64,000 nucleotides of DNA, taken from positions 1 through 64,000 of the forward strand of contig JAGBKK010000040.1 of assembly GCA_017934045.1 (NCBI GenBank), written 5' to 3'. Position 1 is the stretch's first letter. Every line of letters starts with the position of its first letter. Under the pieces are notes generated by a model, which did not search any database, was not told the origin of the DNA, and saw only the letters and a program-made list of their open reading frames with translations. The translations under genes and the position numbers were made by a program. Positions 1-9,651 of this stretch are shown here, one piece after another. The stretch is from Neisseriaceae bacterium. GTDB taxonomy: Bacteria > Pseudomonadota > Gammaproteobacteria > Burkholderiales > Neisseriaceae.

Positions 1-190
1 CTTCCGTACAACCGATGTAACCGGTGCGGTAACATTATCCGAAGGCGTTGAAATGGTAATGCCTGGTGAAAATGTGAAAATCACCGTAGAACTGATTGCA
101 CCGATTGCGATGGAAGAAGGCTTGCGTTTTGCTATTCGCGAAGGCGGTCGCACCGTTGGTGCTGGCGTGGTTTCAAAAGTGATTCAATAA
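1..190 (+). CDS. tuf: Elongation factor Tu, C-terminal part (5' end outside window)
   Basis: The reading frame is open from base 2 to TAA at 188-190 and encodes the last 62 residues of EF-Tu (domain III), with the recognisable stretches [11 protein letters not shown] and [20 protein letters not shown]-Tu is the GTPase that delivers aminoacyl-tRNA to the ribosome. Only the end of the gene is in the window. The order tuf, tRNA-Trp, secE, nusG is the classic tufB neighbourhood of proteobacteria, so this is probably the copy next to the ribosomal operon. Confidence 0.97.
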   Translation, partial: FRTTDVTGAVTLSEGVEMVMPGENVKITVELIAPIAMEEGLRFAIREGGRTVGAGVVSKVIQ

Positions 191-210
191 ACCATCACCG
201 ATAGGATATT

Positions 211-286
211 AGGCCAGTAGCTCAATTGGTAGAGTATCGGTCTCCAAAACCGAGGGTTGGGGGTTCGAGACCCTCCTGGCCTGCCA
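211..286 (+). tRNA. trnW: tRNA-Trp (anticodon CCA)
   Basis: This is a complete 76-nt cloverleaf. The acceptor strands AGGCCAG (211-217) and CTGGCCT (276-282) pair, followed by G and an encoded CCA end (284-286). The anticodon stem TCGGT/ACCGA holds the loop CTCCAAA with anticodon CCA at 244-246. The T arm contains GGTTCGAGACC. It lies 20 nt after tuf, as is typical for the tuf-tRNA-Trp-secE cluster. Confidence 0.97.
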
Positions 287-292
287 AAAATA

Positions 293-325
293 AACTAATC
301 GGCGATTTAAGCCGATTAGTTTTTT
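293..325 (+). terminator. Rho-independent terminator after tuf-tRNA-Trp
   Basis: An 11-bp perfect stem, AACTAATCGGC / GCCGATTAGTT, with a 7-nt loop is followed by a run of T (321-325). It closes the tuf-tRNA-Trp transcript and separates it from secE. Confidence 0.85.
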
Positions 326-354
326 GACTATATAATGAAGTGATTTTGACTGAA

Positions 355-460
355 TATAGTCAATTCAGACAAAAAGTAGGTAAGGCGGTGAGCCGTAGGC
401 AGTATAAATAATACGACAAGGCGAGCCAACGCTGCATAATTTTGGTATGAATTGACCATA
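355..460. repeat. Correia-like MITE, copy 1 (106 bp)
   Basis: The element is bounded by TATAGTCAATTCA (355-367) and TGAATTGACCATA (448-460), which are inverted repeats matching at 12 of 13 positions. The interior carries the core GCAGTATAAATAATACGACAAGGCGAG, here described by position 400-426, in the orientation opposite to copies 3-5. It lies between the tRNA-Trp terminator and secE, so it may contribute promoter or processing signals to secE-nusG. That role is inference. Confidence 0.75.
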
Positions 461-526
461 AAAGATGATTTCATTATGTTGTTATTTATTTCAGGCAGCC
501 TGAAACAACCCATATCGGACACAATT

Positions 527-982
527 ATGAGTAAAAAACAAAAAAACGAAGTATCGCAAGACACCAAACCCAAAATGTCGAAAGCAGAGATTCGCGAGCA
601 ACAACAGATTGAACGGCAACGCAATTCCACTATGGATAAAATCAAATTATTCATTGGCGTATTGTTGGTGGCAGGTGGTGTGTTTGCTTATCACTTTTTT
701 GATAAGCAACTGCCTGTTTTGGTGCGTGCGATTTTTCCGATCGCAGGCGTGGCGATTGCCGTGGTTTTGGTGTTTTTCTTCTGTTCATTTGGCAAAAATT
801 TAATTGCGTATGTTACTGAATCTACGCAAGAAATGAAAAAAGTCGTGTGGCCAGAAAAAAAGAATGCTATGCAAATGACACTCACCGTCATTGTCTTTGC
901 CGCCGTATTGGCGATATTTATGGCATTGTCGGATACTTTGGTTTCGTGGATTCTGTTTGATGTTTTGTTGAAAAGGGGATAA
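527..982 (+). CDS. secE: Preprotein translocase subunit SecE
   Basis: This is the small membrane subunit of the SecYEG translocon. The 151-aa protein has a charged N-terminal arm (about residues 1-38), two hydrophobic segments (about 40-58 and 65-88), then the conserved cytoplasmic hinge EMKKVVWPEKK (about 103-113) and a final transmembrane helix. The three-helix layout resembles the longer E. coli type. ATG at 527 was chosen because the upstream in-frame start would translate a DNA uptake sequence. No strong ribosome-binding site is visible. The stop is 3 nt before nusG, so the two are co-transcribed. Identity is certain from the KKVVWP motif and position; the start is less sure. Confidence 0.93.
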   Translation: MSKKQKNEVSQDTKPKMSKAEIREQQQIERQRNSTMDKIKLFIGVLLVAGGVFAYHFFDKQLPVLVRAIFPIAGVAIAVVLVFFFCSFGKNLIAYVTESTQEMKKVVWPEKKNAMQMTLTVIVFAAVLAIFMALSDTLVSWILFDVLLKRG

Positions 983-985
983 TAA

Positions 986-1519
986 ATGAGCAAACAATGG
1001 TTTGTGGTGCAAGCCTATTCAGGCTTTGAAAAAAGCGTACAACGCTCTTTAACCGAACGCATTAAACGCGAAGAAATGGAAGATTTATTCGGTCAAATTC
1101 TTATTCCGACCGAAGAAGTGGTCGATGTGAAAAACGGCAAACGCACCGTAAGCGAGCGCAAATTTTTTCCTGGCTATTTGTTGGTCGAAATGGAAATGTC
1201 CGAAAAAACATGGCATTTAGTCAAAAGCACGCCCAAAGTCAGTGGTTTTGTTGGCGGCACAACCAATCGCCCAGCCCCCATTCGTCAAAAAGAAGTTGAT
1301 GAAATCTTGCAACAAATGCAAACAGGCGTAGAAAAACCGCGTCCAAAAGTGGAATTTACCATTGGACAAAGTGTCCGCGTCAATGAAGGTCCATTTGCTG
1401 ACTTCAACGGCATTGTCGAAGAAGTCAATTACGAACGCAATAAATTGCGTGTATCGGTACAAATCTTCGGTCGCGAAACCCCTGTGGAATTAGACTTTGG
1501 ACAAGTGGAAAAAGTCTGA
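986..1519 (+). CDS. nusG: Transcription termination/antitermination protein NusG
   Basis: NusG binds RNA polymerase, suppresses pausing and links it to Rho or the ribosome. The 177-aa protein has the N-terminal NGN domain ([31 protein letters not shown]) and a C-terminal KOW domain ([19 protein letters not shown], about residues 125-177). An AAAGGGGAT ribosome-binding site precedes ATG 986. It follows secE by 3 nt. Its transcript ends at the hairpin at 1573-1606. Confidence 0.98.
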   Translation: MSKQWFVVQAYSGFEKSVQRSLTERIKREEMEDLFGQILIPTEEVVDVKNGKRTVSERKFFPGYLLVEMEMSEKTWHLVKSTPKVSGFVGGTTNRPAPIRQKEVDEILQQMQTGVEKPRPKVEFTIGQSVRVNEGPFADFNGIVEEVNYERNKLRVSVQIFGRETPVELDFGQVEKV

Positions 1520-1572
1520 TAATGGCGGATTTTCAGGCTGCCTGAAATGAAGTTTTTTTAATGTACACAGTT

Positions 1573-1606
1573 AAAAAAAATCCCATTCCAATGAATGGGA
1601 TTTTTA
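1573..1606. terminator. Bidirectional terminator between nusG and the lipoprotein gene
   Basis: The stem AAAAATCCCATTC / GAATGGGATTTTT with a short CAAT loop (1576-1605) has a run of A on the left and T on the right, so it can act for both converging genes. A DNA uptake sequence lies just upstream at about 1530-1546. Confidence 0.85.
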
Positions 1607-1627
1607 TTCTTTCAAATAATCAATAGA

Positions 1628-2572
1628 TTATTGTTTATTGCCACCAAACACGCCTTGTAAATTTTGGCTTTTATCGGCAAATGAGCCTGCCAAGTTTTGG
1701 GCTTTTGGACCGTAGAACTTGCCTTCGGCATAACCTGTTTTGTTGGCAGTGCCTTGAAAAGTGTTGGCTTTAATGTTTGCGTTAATCGTAACTGCTTTTT
1801 TTGCAGGCATTTGAGATAAGTCGGATCTCACTTTCCAGTCATTCAGCGTGCCTGTGAGTTTTTTGTTGGTGAAATCCACTTTAAATTCAGAAAGACCATA
1901 ATAAGGACTGTAACCATCGGCTTTTAACGGATTACTGTGCATGAGTTTCACTTGTTCATTAAAATGAACCATATCATTGGCGATGGCATAACCTAAATAA
2001 GTGGCTGTTCCTGTTTTGGGCATATCTGTTGTTGCTTGTCCAAAATAAGTAATATTTTTTGTTATTTTGTTCGCAACCGTTCCATCACCGTCAAAAACAT
2101 TCGTTTCACCATAGCGAGCATAAGCCGTTCCACGAGTGCCTTTGGTGGGTGCCAAGATGATTTTTGCATTACTTGTCGTAATCGTAAAACTGCGACCTGC
2201 AATATTGATGTCTTTTTCGATATTGTTATCGTTTTCTGAAAGTGCGTCATAATAAGATGTATCAATTTTATCTTCATCTTTAACATTGGCAAATACAGGT
2301 TCTGTATTAAAAGGCAAGGGAACATTGTCATTGCTACCGCTGTTATCAAGCGGTATTGTATATCGTGCTACTTGTTGTTTTAATTGAAAAGGTTTTCCAT
2401 CATCAACCGTTGGTGTGCTTGGATTGGGCGTGGGTTTTGAATTACCCGTATTGTTTGTTGTTGATGGTTTGGTTGTGTTATCTACTTTGACACCATCATC
2501 ACCACCGCCGCCACCACAAGCCGATAATGCGAATGCAGAAATCAGAGTTACTGCCAAGAGTTTTGCTTTCAT
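1628..2572 (-). CDS. Surface lipoprotein with TbpB/NHBA-like C-terminal barrel
   Basis: The 314-aa product has a lipoprotein signal peptide with lipobox LSAC (Cys19), followed at once by five glycines, then a low-complexity Thr/Asn/Pro tether (about 25-58). The C-terminal part has the alternating pattern of the Tbp-like eight-stranded barrel: TATYLGYAI, KVDFTNKKLTGTL, TFQGTA, YAEGKFYGPKAQNLAGSF and the end QGVFGG. This is known from TbpB lobes, NHBA and factor H binding protein. Such proteins usually reach the cell surface through Slam-type translocators. No partner receptor or Slam gene is in the window, so the ligand is unknown. It stands alone between nusG and rplK on the opposite strand, with an unusual hairpin/palindrome upstream. 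Confidence 0.8.
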   Translation of the reverse strand: MKAKLLAVTLISAFALSACGGGGGDDGVKVDNTTKPSTTNNTGNSKPTPNPSTPTVDDGKPFQLKQQVARYTIPLDNSGSNDNVPLPFNTEPVFANVKDEDKIDTSYYDALSENDNNIEKDINIAGRSFTITTSNAKIILAPTKGTRGTAYARYGETNVFDGDGTVANKITKNITYFGQATTDMPKTGTATYLGYAIANDMVHFNEQVKLMHSNPLKADGYSPYYGLSEFKVDFTNKKLTGTLNDWKVRSDLSQMPAKKAVTINANIKANTFQGTANKTGYAEGKFYGPKAQNLAGSFADKSQNLQGVFGGNKQ

Positions 2573-2614
2573 TTGAGTTTTCCTTTATGAAAAATTGAGA
2601 AAAAAATTTCGTAC

Positions 2615-2657
2615 AGGGGGTGCTTTGTCAAGCACCCCCTATACAGTACTGTATAGG
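2615..2657 (-). promoter_or_regulatory. Hairpin plus 20-bp palindrome upstream of the lipoprotein gene
   Basis: A perfect 11-bp stem AGGGGGTGCTT / AAGCACCCCCT with loop TGTC (2615-2640) lies about 43 bp upstream of the lipoprotein start. It abuts a perfect 20-bp palindrome centred on CAGTACTG (2638-2657). On the minus strand the palindrome comes first and the hairpin would lie in the leader mRNA. A repressor site followed by an RNA hairpin is a plausible reading, but no known operator was recognised. Confidence 0.45.
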
Positions 2658-2745
2658 CATTGGCGAATAATACAAACGCCGTAAGGCGTTGGGGTGAATG
2701 TTCAGGCAGCCTGAAAAAACTTTTAAATAAAAACTCAATTATTAC

Positions 2746-2773
2746 TTGCCAAGATTTTTTAATATGTTATAAT
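2746..2773 (+). promoter_or_regulatory. Promoter of the rplK operon
   Basis: TTGCCA (2746-2751) and TATAAT (2768-2773) are separated by 16 bp. The -10 is extended (TGTTATAAT). It is placed about 72 bp before rplK and fits a strong sigma-70 promoter for the ribosomal protein/RNA polymerase operon. Confidence 0.75.
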
Positions 2774-2844
2774 TGCCAGTTCATTTTTTGGGGAGCGTGC
2801 TTTTTGGCATGCGTTTTACCCGTAACTTTTGGAGTTATATCAAA

Positions 2845-3276
2845 ATGGCAAAGAAAATTGTCGGTTATATTAAATTGCAAATTCCTGCGGGAAAAGCAAA
2901 TCCATCGCCGCCTGTTGGTCCTGCTTTGGGTCAAAGGGGCTTGAATATTATGGAATTTTGTAAAGCGTTTAACGCTGCGACACAAGGCATGGAACCTGGT
3001 TTGCCTGTGCCTGTGGTGATTACCGCTTTTGCAGATAAATCATTCACTTTTGTAATGAAAACGCCGCCTGCCACCGTTTTACTGAAAAAAGCGGCAGGCA
3101 TTCAAAAAGGTAGCCCACGCCCACACACTGATAAAGTGGGTAAAGTAACCCGTGCTCAATTAGAAGAAATCGCCAAAACCAAAGAGCCTGACTTAACTGC
3201 GGCTGATTTGGACGCAGCCGTGCGTATTATCGCAGGTTCTGCGCGTTCTATGGGTATTGAAACGGAGGGCGTGTAA
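2845..3276 (+). CDS. rplK: 50S ribosomal protein L11
   Basis: The 143-aa protein is close to the usual 142 aa. It has the L11 N-terminal signature [20 protein letters not shown], then [19 protein letters not shown], and the RNA-binding C-terminal part ending [12 protein letters not shown]11 forms the GTPase-associated centre with 23S rRNA. ATG 2845 is preceded by TTTGGAG at a suitable distance; the longer in-frame start at 2773 would overlap the -10 box and is rejected. Its stop is directly followed by the rplA start. Confidence 0.98.
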   Translation: MAKKIVGYIKLQIPAGKANPSPPVGPALGQRGLNIMEFCKAFNAATQGMEPGLPVPVVITAFADKSFTFVMKTPPATVLLKKAAGIQKGSPRPHTDKVGKVTRAQLEEIAKTKEPDLTAADLDAAVRIIAGSARSMGIETEGV

Positions 3277-3975
3277 ATGGCAAAAGTTTCTAAACGAATC
3301 AAAGCCTTGCGTGAAGGTTTCGACCGTAATAAATTATACGAAATCAATGAAGCATTAGGCTTGGTGAAAAAAGCTGCTACCGCTAAATTTGATGAATCGA
3401 TTGATGTTGCGGTGAATTTGGGTGTTGATCCACGCAAATCTGACCAAGTGGTGCGTGGTTCTGTGGTTCTGCCACGCGGTACTGGTAAAACCGTGCGTGT
3501 AGCCGTATTTACACAAGGTGCGAATGTAGAAGCCGCCAAAGCCGCTGGTGCGGATATTGTTGGTTTTGAAGATTTGGCTGAAAGCGTTAAAGCAGGTCAA
3601 TTAGACTTTGATGTGGTGATTGCGTCTCCTGACGCTATGCGTATTGTCGGTCAATTAGGTACGATTTTGGGTCCGCGTGGTTTAATGCCAAACCCCAAAG
3701 TCGGCACGGTTACACCGAATGTTGCCGAAGCCGTGAAAAACGCCAAAGCAGGTCAAGTGCAATATCGCACCGACAAAGCAGGTATTATTCACGCCACGAT
3801 TGGTCGTGCGTCTTTTGACGAAGCGGCTTTGCGTGAAAACTTTAACGCATTGTTGGACGCTTTGCAAAAAGCCAAACCTGCGGCATCGAAAGGTCAATAC
3901 ATTAAACGCATCGCCGTATCCAGCACAATGGGTTTGGGCGTAACCGTTGATGTGGCGACTGCCGTAGTTAAGTAA
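3277..3975 (+). CDS. rplA: 50S ribosomal protein L1
   Basis: The 232-aa L1 family protein shows the typical segments [45 protein letters not shown] and the C-terminal [12 protein letters not shown]1 forms the mobile L1 stalk and autoregulates the L11 operon in enterobacteria. GGAGG at 3264-3268 precedes ATG 3277, and the gene begins directly after the rplK stop, which indicates translational coupling. Confidence 0.98.
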   Translation: MAKVSKRIKALREGFDRNKLYEINEALGLVKKAATAKFDESIDVAVNLGVDPRKSDQVVRGSVVLPRGTGKTVRVAVFTQGANVEAAKAAGADIVGFEDLAESVKAGQLDFDVVIASPDAMRIVGQLGTILGPRGLMPNPKVGTVTPNVAEAVKNAKAGQVQYRTDKAGIIHATIGRASFDEAALRENFNALLDALQKAKPAASKGQYIKRIAVSSTMGLGVTVDVATAVVK

Positions 3976-4028
3976 ATAGAATTTTCAGGCAGCCTGAAAG
4001 GTTTTCAGGTTGCCTGTTTTAGGGGTGT

Positions 4029-4231
4029 CGTTTTTATCGCAATATAAAAACGGCATATTGTCAGAGACCGTAGGAAGTTTTACTTTAAAAGCGAGTTGAT
4101 TCAATAACTTAATCCTACGCAGACGGTAATCCCTGTGAAGTTTCTTTTTCTCAAAGATATTTTATAGATTGCCGTGCTGAACAAAACTTACCAAAGTTTT
4201 GCGTCTTTTAACCGTTAGCACAGGAGATGAA
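4029..4231 (+). promoter_or_regulatory. Putative L10 leader RNA (autoregulatory) between rplA and rplJ
   Basis: The 258-bp rplA-rplJ gap is structured. CGTTTTTAT / ATAAAAACG (4029-4037 with 4043-4051) forms a 9-bp stem. CGTAGGA (4069-4075) pairs with TCCTACG (4113-4119), followed by AGACGG and CCCTG. This is where many bacteria place the L10(L12) binding leader that represses rplJL translation. The position and pairings support the call; no covariance search was run. Confidence 0.55.
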
Positions 4232-4233
4232 TC

Positions 4234-4731
4234 TTGAGTCTCAATGTTGAAGCGAAAAAAGCCGCCGTTGCCGAGATTAGCAATAGCATTGCTAATGCAC
4301 AAACAATGGTGATTGCCGAGTATCGCGGTATCAGCGTGGAAAGTATGACGAAATTGCGTGCCAATGCACGAAAAGATTCCGTCTATCTTCATGTGTTGAA
4401 AAATACACTCGCGCGTCGTGCCGTTGAAGGTACTTCGTTTGCGGCGTTGGCGGATCAAATGAAAGGTCCGTTGGTGTATGCCGTATCCGAAGACCCTGTT
4501 GCAGCGGCAAAAGTGTTGCATCAGTTTGCCAAAACCGATGACAAAATCGTCATCAAAGCAGGTTCTTACAATGGCGATTTGTTAGACGCTGCCCAAGTGG
4601 CTGAATTAGCGTCTATTCCGTCTCGTGATGAACTGTTGGCAAAACTGTTGGGTATTATGCAAGCTCCTGTTTCTGGCTTTGCTCGTTGCTTGGCAGCGTT
4701 GGCAGAGAAGAAACAAGCCGAAGCCGCATAA
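4234..4731 (+). CDS. rplJ: 50S ribosomal protein L10 (TTG start)
   Basis: L10 anchors L7/L12 dimers on the ribosome stalk. The 165-aa protein shows [42 protein letters not shown] and the long C-terminal helix region [20 protein letters not shown]. The start codon is TTG at 4234, supported by AGGAGAT at 4222-4228 and by the N-terminal sequence expected of Neisseriaceae L10. No in-frame ATG gives a full-length protein. A rare start next to a leader RNA fits tight translational control. Confidence 0.95.
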   Translation: MSLNVEAKKAAVAEISNSIANAQTMVIAEYRGISVESMTKLRANARKDSVYLHVLKNTLARRAVEGTSFAALADQMKGPLVYAVSEDPVAAAKVLHQFAKTDDKIVIKAGSYNGDLLDAAQVAELASIPSRDELLAKLLGIMQAPVSGFARCLAALAEKKQAEAA

Positions 4732-4773
4732 CACCATTTTTAACAATTTTTTTATTTTTTGGAGTAATCAAAA

Positions 4774-5151
4774 ATGGCAATCTCTCAAGAAGACATTTTA
4801 GAAGCAGTCGGCAATTTAACCGTTATGGAATTGAACGACTTGGTAAAAGCATTTGAAGAAAAATTTGGCGTATCTGCTGCCGCTTTGGCAGTGGCTGCTG
4901 GTGGTGCTGCTGCTGGCGGTGCTGCACCTGCCGAAGAAAAAACCGAATTTGATGTGGTATTGACTGCCGCAGGCGATCAAAAAGTGGGCGTAATTAAAGT
5001 GGTTCGTGCCGTAACTGGCTTGGGCTTGAAAGAAGCCAAAGACTTGGTTGATGGTGCACCGAAAACCATTAAAGAAGGCGTTGCCAAAGCTGAAGCTGAA
5101 GATATTGTGAAACAACTCACTGAAGCTGGTGCGAAAGCCGAGTTGAAATAA
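4774..5151 (+). CDS. rplL: 50S ribosomal protein L7/L12
   Basis: The 125-aa acidic stalk protein has an N-terminal dimerisation domain ([20 protein letters not shown]), an Ala/Gly hinge (about residues 36-52) and a conserved factor-binding C-terminal domain ([24 protein letters not shown]). TTTGGAG precedes ATG 4774. It is encoded 42 bp after rplJ, as in all standard rplJL pairs. Confidence 0.98.
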   Translation: MAISQEDILEAVGNLTVMELNDLVKAFEEKFGVSAAALAVAAGGAAAGGAAPAEEKTEFDVVLTAAGDQKVGVIKVVRAVTGLGLKEAKDLVDGAPKTIKEGVAKAEAEDIVKQLTEAGAKAELK

Positions 5152-5169
5152 GCCGTACAGCAACACACA

Positions 5170-5205
5170 GGCTGGCAGGAAACTGTCCAGCCTTGTCGTG
5201 TTTTT
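5170..5205 (+). terminator. rplL-rpoB intergenic hairpin (attenuator/processing site)
   Basis: GGCTGGCAG, loop GAAA, then CTGTCCAGCC form a 9-bp stem with one bulged T (5170-5192). A run of T follows at 5201-5205. In E. coli the same gap holds an attenuator and an RNase III site that lower rpoBC relative to rplJL. The sequence supports a partial terminator; the processing role is inferred. Confidence 0.6.
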
Positions 5206-5347
5206 AGTTATATTTAAATATAGACGATATTTTCAGGCAGCTTGAAACAATAAACACATAAAAAGCGAGTGCTGAATATTCAACGAATTGTAATAGTTTC
5301 TTGACTATTCAACATTCAAACCGAAACCCATTGTGGAGTGAATCTCT

Positions 5348-8300
5348 ATGACATATTCTGTAACCGAAAAAAAACGCATTCGCAAAAGTTTTGCCAAACG
5401 CACCAATGTGTTAGATGTGCCATTTTTGTTATCGATGCAGTTGGATTCGTATGCCGACTTTTTGCAAAGCGATGTGGCGTATGACAAACGAGCCGACAAA
5501 GGTTTGCAAGCCGCTTTTCAAGGCGTGTTTCCCATTACCAGCAACAACGGCTTGGCTCGATTAGAATTTCAATATTACACCTTGGGTGATCCTGTGTTTG
5601 ACATTCAAGAGTGTCGTTTGCGTGGCATTACCTACGCCGCTCCGTTGCGTGCAAGAATCCAATTAGTGCTTTTGGATAAAGATTCACCCAACGCCAAAAT
5701 CAAAGAAGTACGCGAAAACGATGTGCATATGGGCGAAATTCCCCTGATGACTCCGTCAGGTTCGTTCATCATCAACGGTACAGAACGCGTGGTGGTGTCG
5801 CAGTTACACCGCTCTCCAGGTGTCTTCTTTGAACACGATAAGGGCAAAACCCATTCGTCAGGCAAATTGCTGTTCTCCGCACGCATTATTCCGTATCGTG
5901 GTTCGTGGTTAGACTTTGAGTTTGACCCCAAAGACTGTTTGTATTTCCGTATCGACCGCCGCCGCAAAATGCCCGTAACCGTGCTGCTGAAAGCCTTGGG
6001 TTACAGCGTAGAACAGATTTTGGAAATGTTCTACGACTTTGAAGAATTTTATTTAGGCAAAGACGGCATTCAAACCGAATTGGTGATGTCGCGTTTGAAA
6101 GGCGAAATGGCGCGTGCCGATATTGCCGATAAAGACGGCAATGTGATTGTTGCCAAAGGCAAACGCATTACCGCCAAAAATGTGCGTGATATTGAAGCTG
6201 CCAAAATCAAACGCATTGATGTGGAAGCCGATATTTTATTGCGTAAAATCTTGGCAAAAGATGTGATTGACGGCGACACAGGCGAAGTGATTGCCGCCGC
6301 AGGGGCTGAAATTACCGAAGAATTGTGGGAAAAAATTGAAGCTGCCCCTGTTGAAAAAATCACCACGCTGTTTGTGAATGAATTAGACCAAGGGGCATAC
6401 ATTGCCAACACCTTGCAGTTGGACGACATTAAAGATTCTTACGCTGCACGCGTAGCGATTTACCGCACCATGCGTCCAGGTGAGCCTTCCACCGAAGAAG
6501 CCGTGGAAGCCTTGTTCCAAAGAATGTTCTTTAATCCTGACACCTACGATTTATCACGCGTCGGCAGAATGAAATTTAACACAAGAACTTACGGTCGCCG
6601 TGAAGAAAAAGCAGGGGCGTGGTTCTTGCGTTTAATGGACGAAACTTTCAAAGACGCAGAAAATGACAGCATGGTTTTAACCGTGCCTGATATTGTGGTA
6701 GCGATTGCCACCTTGGTGGAATTGCGTAACGGTCATGGCGAAGTCGATGATATTGACCACTTGGGTAACCGCCGTGTGCGTTCGGTGGGCGAATTGGCGG
6801 AAAATCAATTCCGCAGTGGCTTGGCTCGTGTGGAACGCGGTGCGAAAGAACGCTTAAATCAAGCCGAAGCCGAAGGCTTAATGCCACACGATTTAATCAA
6901 CGCCAAATCCGTGTCGTCTGCCATTAAAGAATTTTTCGGTTCGAGCCAGTTGTCGCAATTTATGGATCAAACCAACCCATTATCGGAAATCACGCACAAA
7001 CGCCGTGTATCGGCATTAGGTCCTGGTGGTTTGACAAGGGAGCGTGCAGGCTTTGAAGTACGCGATGTGCACCCCACGCATTATGGTCGCGTGTGTCCGA
7101 TTGAAACCCCAGAAGGTCCAAACATCGGCTTGATTAACTCCTTGTCGGTTTATGCACGCACCAACGAATACGGCTTTTTGGAAACCCCATATCGCCGTGT
7201 GGTTGATGGCAAAGTAACCGATCAAATTGATTATTTATCGGCGATTGAAGAAGGCAGATATGTGATTGCCCAAGCAAATGCCGAATTAGACGAAAAAGGC
7301 TGCCTGAAAGATGAGTTAATTACTTGTCGTGAAAAGGGCGAGACCATTTTAGCCGAAAAAGAACGCGTACAATATATGGATGTGGCAACAGGTCAAGTGG
7401 TGTCGGTGGCAGCGTCTTTAATTCCGTTCTTGGAACACGATGACGCTAACCGTGCTTTGATGGGTGCGAACATGCAACGCCAAGCCGTGCCGTGTTTGCG
7501 TCCTGAAAAACCATTGGTCGGCACAGGCATTGAACGCGAAGTAGCGATTGATTCTGCCACAGCGATTGTGGCTGATCGTGGTGGCGTGGTGGATTATGTT
7601 GATGCCAACCGTATTGTGGTGCGTGTGAATGACGATGAAACCGTGGCAGGTGAAATCGGCGTGGATATTTATAATTTAGTGAAATTCACTCGTTCTAACC
7701 AAAGTACGAATATCAACCAACGCCCAGTGGTGCGTGTTGGCGACAAAATTGCCAAAGGCGATGTCGTGGCTGACGGTGCTTCCACTGACTTGGGCGAGTT
7801 GGCTTTGGGTCAAAATATGACCATTGCCTTTATGCCGTGGAATGGTTACAACTTTGAAGATTCGATTTTGATTTCTGCACGCGTGGTGGCTGATGACCGC
7901 TACACTTCCATTCACATTGAAGAATTGAATGTGGTGGCACGCGATACCAAGTTAGGTGCGGAAGAAATCACCCGTGATATTCCCAATTTATCCGAACGCA
8001 TGCAAAGCCGTTTGGACGAATCAGGCATTGTGTATATCGGTGCGGAAGTGGAAGCAGGTGATGTTTTGGTGGGTAAAGTAACCCCCAAAGGCGAAACGCA
8101 ACTCACCCCAGAAGAAAAACTGTTGCGTGCCATTTTTGGCGAAAAAGCGTCTGATGTCAAAGACACTTCATTGCGTATGCCCACAGGTATGAGTGGCACG
8201 GTAATTGATGTACAAGTCTTCACACGAGACGGCATTCAACGCGACAAACGCGCACAATCGATTATTGACGCAGAATTAGAACGCTATCGTCAAGATTTGA

Positions 8301-9520
8301 ATGACCAGTTGCGGATTTTCAGCAATGACGCATTCAATCGTATGCGTGCAATGATTGTTGGACAAGTTGCCAACGGCGGACCGATGAAATTAGCCAAAGG
8401 TCAAAAAGTGACGGACGATTATTTAGACAATCTGCCGTCCAAATACGACTGGTTTGATATTCGTATGGCGAATGAAGACTTGGCTCGCCAGTTGGAAATG
8501 ATGAAAGAAAACTTGGACAAAAAACGCGAAGAAGGCAATCAACTTTTTGAAATCAAAAAGAAAAAACTTACCCAAGGCGATGAATTGCAACCGGGTGTAC
8601 AACGCATGGTGAAAGTGTTTATTGCCATTAAACGCCGTTTGCAAGCAGGGGATAAAATGGCAGGTCGCCACGGTAACAAAGGTGTGGTGTCCAAAATCGC
8701 CCCTGTGGAAGATATGCCGTATATGGCAGACGGTCGCCCTGTGGATATTGTGCTCAATCCATTAGGCGTGCCAAGCCGTATGAATATCGGACAGATTTTG
8801 GAAGTGCATTTAGGTTGGGCTGCCAAAGGCATTGGCGAACGCATTAACCGAATGTTGCAAGAACAAGCCACAGTCAAAGAAGTGCGTCAATTCTTGGATA
8901 AGTTATACAACAAGAGCGGTCGCAAAGAACAATTATCTTCTTTAACCGATGACGAAATTTTGGCGTTGGCGAAAAACTTGTCCATAGGAGCGACTTTTGC
9001 GTCTCCTGTGTTTGACGGAGCACACGAAAAAGAAATTCGTGCAATGTTGGATTTGGCATATCCTGATGACGATCCACGCACCGAAAAACTGCAATTTAAT
9101 GCGTCCAAAACACAGATGACCTTATACGACGGTCGTTCAGGCGAGCCTTTTGACCGCAAAGTTACCGTGGGTGTGATGCATTACTTGCGTTTGCACCACT
9201 TGGTTGATGAAAAAATGCATGCGCGTTCCACTGGTCCTTACAGTTTGGTTACCCAACAACCGTTGGGCGGTCGTGCTCAATTTGGTGGTCAGCGTTTCGG
9301 TGAAATGGAGGTGTGGGCATTAGAATCCTACGGTGCGTCTTACACCTTGCAAGAAATGCTGACAGTCAAATCGGACGACACTTCGGGTCGCACCAAAATG
9401 TACGAAAATATTGTTAAAGGCGATCACCGCATTGAAGCCAGCATGCCAGAATCGTTCAATGTGTTGGTGAAAGAAATTCGTTCATTAGGTTTAGATATTG
9501 ACTTGGAACGCAAGGGCTAA
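5348..9520 (+). CDS. rpoB: DNA-directed RNA polymerase subunit beta
   Basis: The 1390-aa catalytic beta subunit is full length. It opens with [15 protein letters not shown]. The rifampicin region around residues 540-600 reads [31 protein letters not shown], cited here by position 6945-7035. The C-terminal clamp segments [15 protein letters not shown] and [19 protein letters not shown] are present. It combines with rpoC to form the active core. The rifampicin-region residues look wild type by comparison with E. coli ([19 protein letters not shown]). An internal AGGCTGCCTGAA uptake-like 12-mer lies at 7297-7308. Confidence 0.99.
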   Translation: MTYSVTEKKRIRKSFAKRTNVLDVPFLLSMQLDSYADFLQSDVAYDKRADKGLQAAFQGVFPITSNNGLARLEFQYYTLGDPVFDIQECRLRGITYAAPLRARIQLVLLDKDSPNAKIKEVRENDVHMGEIPLMTPSGSFIINGTERVVVSQLHRSPGVFFEHDKGKTHSSGKLLFSARIIPYRGSWLDFEFDPKDCLYFRIDRRRKMPVTVLLKALGYSVEQILEMFYDFEEFYLGKDGIQTELVMSRLKGEMARADIADKDGNVIVAKGKRITAKNVRDIEAAKIKRIDVEADILLRKILAKDVIDGDTGEVIAAAGAEITEELWEKIEAAPVEKITTLFVNELDQGAYIANTLQLDDIKDSYAARVAIYRTMRPGEPSTEEAVEALFQRMFFNPDTYDLSRVGRMKFNTRTYGRREEKAGAWFLRLMDETFKDAENDSMVLTVPDIVVAIATLVELRNGHGEVDDIDHLGNRRVRSVGELAENQFRSGLARVERGAKERLNQAEAEGLMPHDLINAKSVSSAIKEFFGSSQLSQFMDQTNPLSEITHKRRVSALGPGGLTRERAGFEVRDVHPTHYGRVCPIETPEGPNIGLINSLSVYARTNEYGFLETPYRRVVDGKVTDQIDYLSAIEEGRYVIAQANAELDEKGCLKDELITCREKGETILAEKERVQYMDVATGQVVSVAASLIPFLEHDDANRALMGANMQRQAVPCLRPEKPLVGTGIEREVAIDSATAIVADRGGVVDYVDANRIVVRVNDDETVAGEIGVDIYNLVKFTRSNQSTNINQRPVVRVGDKIAKGDVVADGASTDLGELALGQNMTIAFMPWNGYNFEDSILISARVVADDRYTSIHIEELNVVARDTKLGAEEITRDIPNLSERMQSRLDESGIVYIGAEVEAGDVLVGKVTPKGETQLTPEEKLLRAIFGEKASDVKDTSLRMPTGMSGTVIDVQVFTRDGIQRDKRAQSIIDAELERYRQDLNDQLRIFSNDAFNRMRAMIVGQVANGGPMKLAKGQKVTDDYLDNLPSKYDWFDIRMANEDLARQLEMMKENLDKKREEGNQLFEIKKKKLTQGDELQPGVQRMVKVFIAIKRRLQAGDKMAGRHGNKGVVSKIAPVEDMPYMADGRPVDIVLNPLGVPSRMNIGQILEVHLGWAAKGIGERINRMLQEQATVKEVRQFLDKLYNKSGRKEQLSSLTDDEILALAKNLSIGATFASPVFDGAHEKEIRAMLDLAYPDDDPRTEKLQFNASKTQMTLYDGRSGEPFDRKVTVGVMHYLRLHHLVDEKMHARSTGPYSLVTQQPLGGRAQFGGQRFGEMEVWALESYGASYTLQEMLTVKSDDTSGRTKMYENIVKGDHRIEASMPESFNVLVKEIRSLGLDIDLERKG

Positions 9521-9529
9521 TGTGATATT

Positions 9530-9636
9530 TCAGGCAGCCTGAAAGTTATTTTTTCAGGCAGCCTGAATACCCAAATAGCGAAATATTATTTTTCAGGCAG
9601 CCTGAAACCATTTTATCTTTTCAGGCAGCCTGAACA
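9530..9636 (+). repeat. Cluster of four DNA uptake sequences between rpoB and rpoC
   Basis: Four exact AGGCAGCCTGAA motifs occur at 9532-9543, 9556-9567, 9595-9606 and 9623-9634, all in the same orientation, and fill most of the 131-bp gap. Each is part of the near-palindrome TTCAGGCAGCCTGAA. The last ends 17 bp before the rpoC start codon. Confidence 0.95.
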
Positions 9637-9651
9637 TACGGAGCAACCAGT

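Noticed and set aside
452..526. N-terminal extension of SecE
   Set aside because: The frame translates the MITE end and an uptake sequence.
2638..2657. LexA (SOS) box
   Set aside because: The half-sites are in the wrong order and spacing (TACAG then CTGTA with a 2-bp centre); LexA boxes read CTGT-N8-ACAG.
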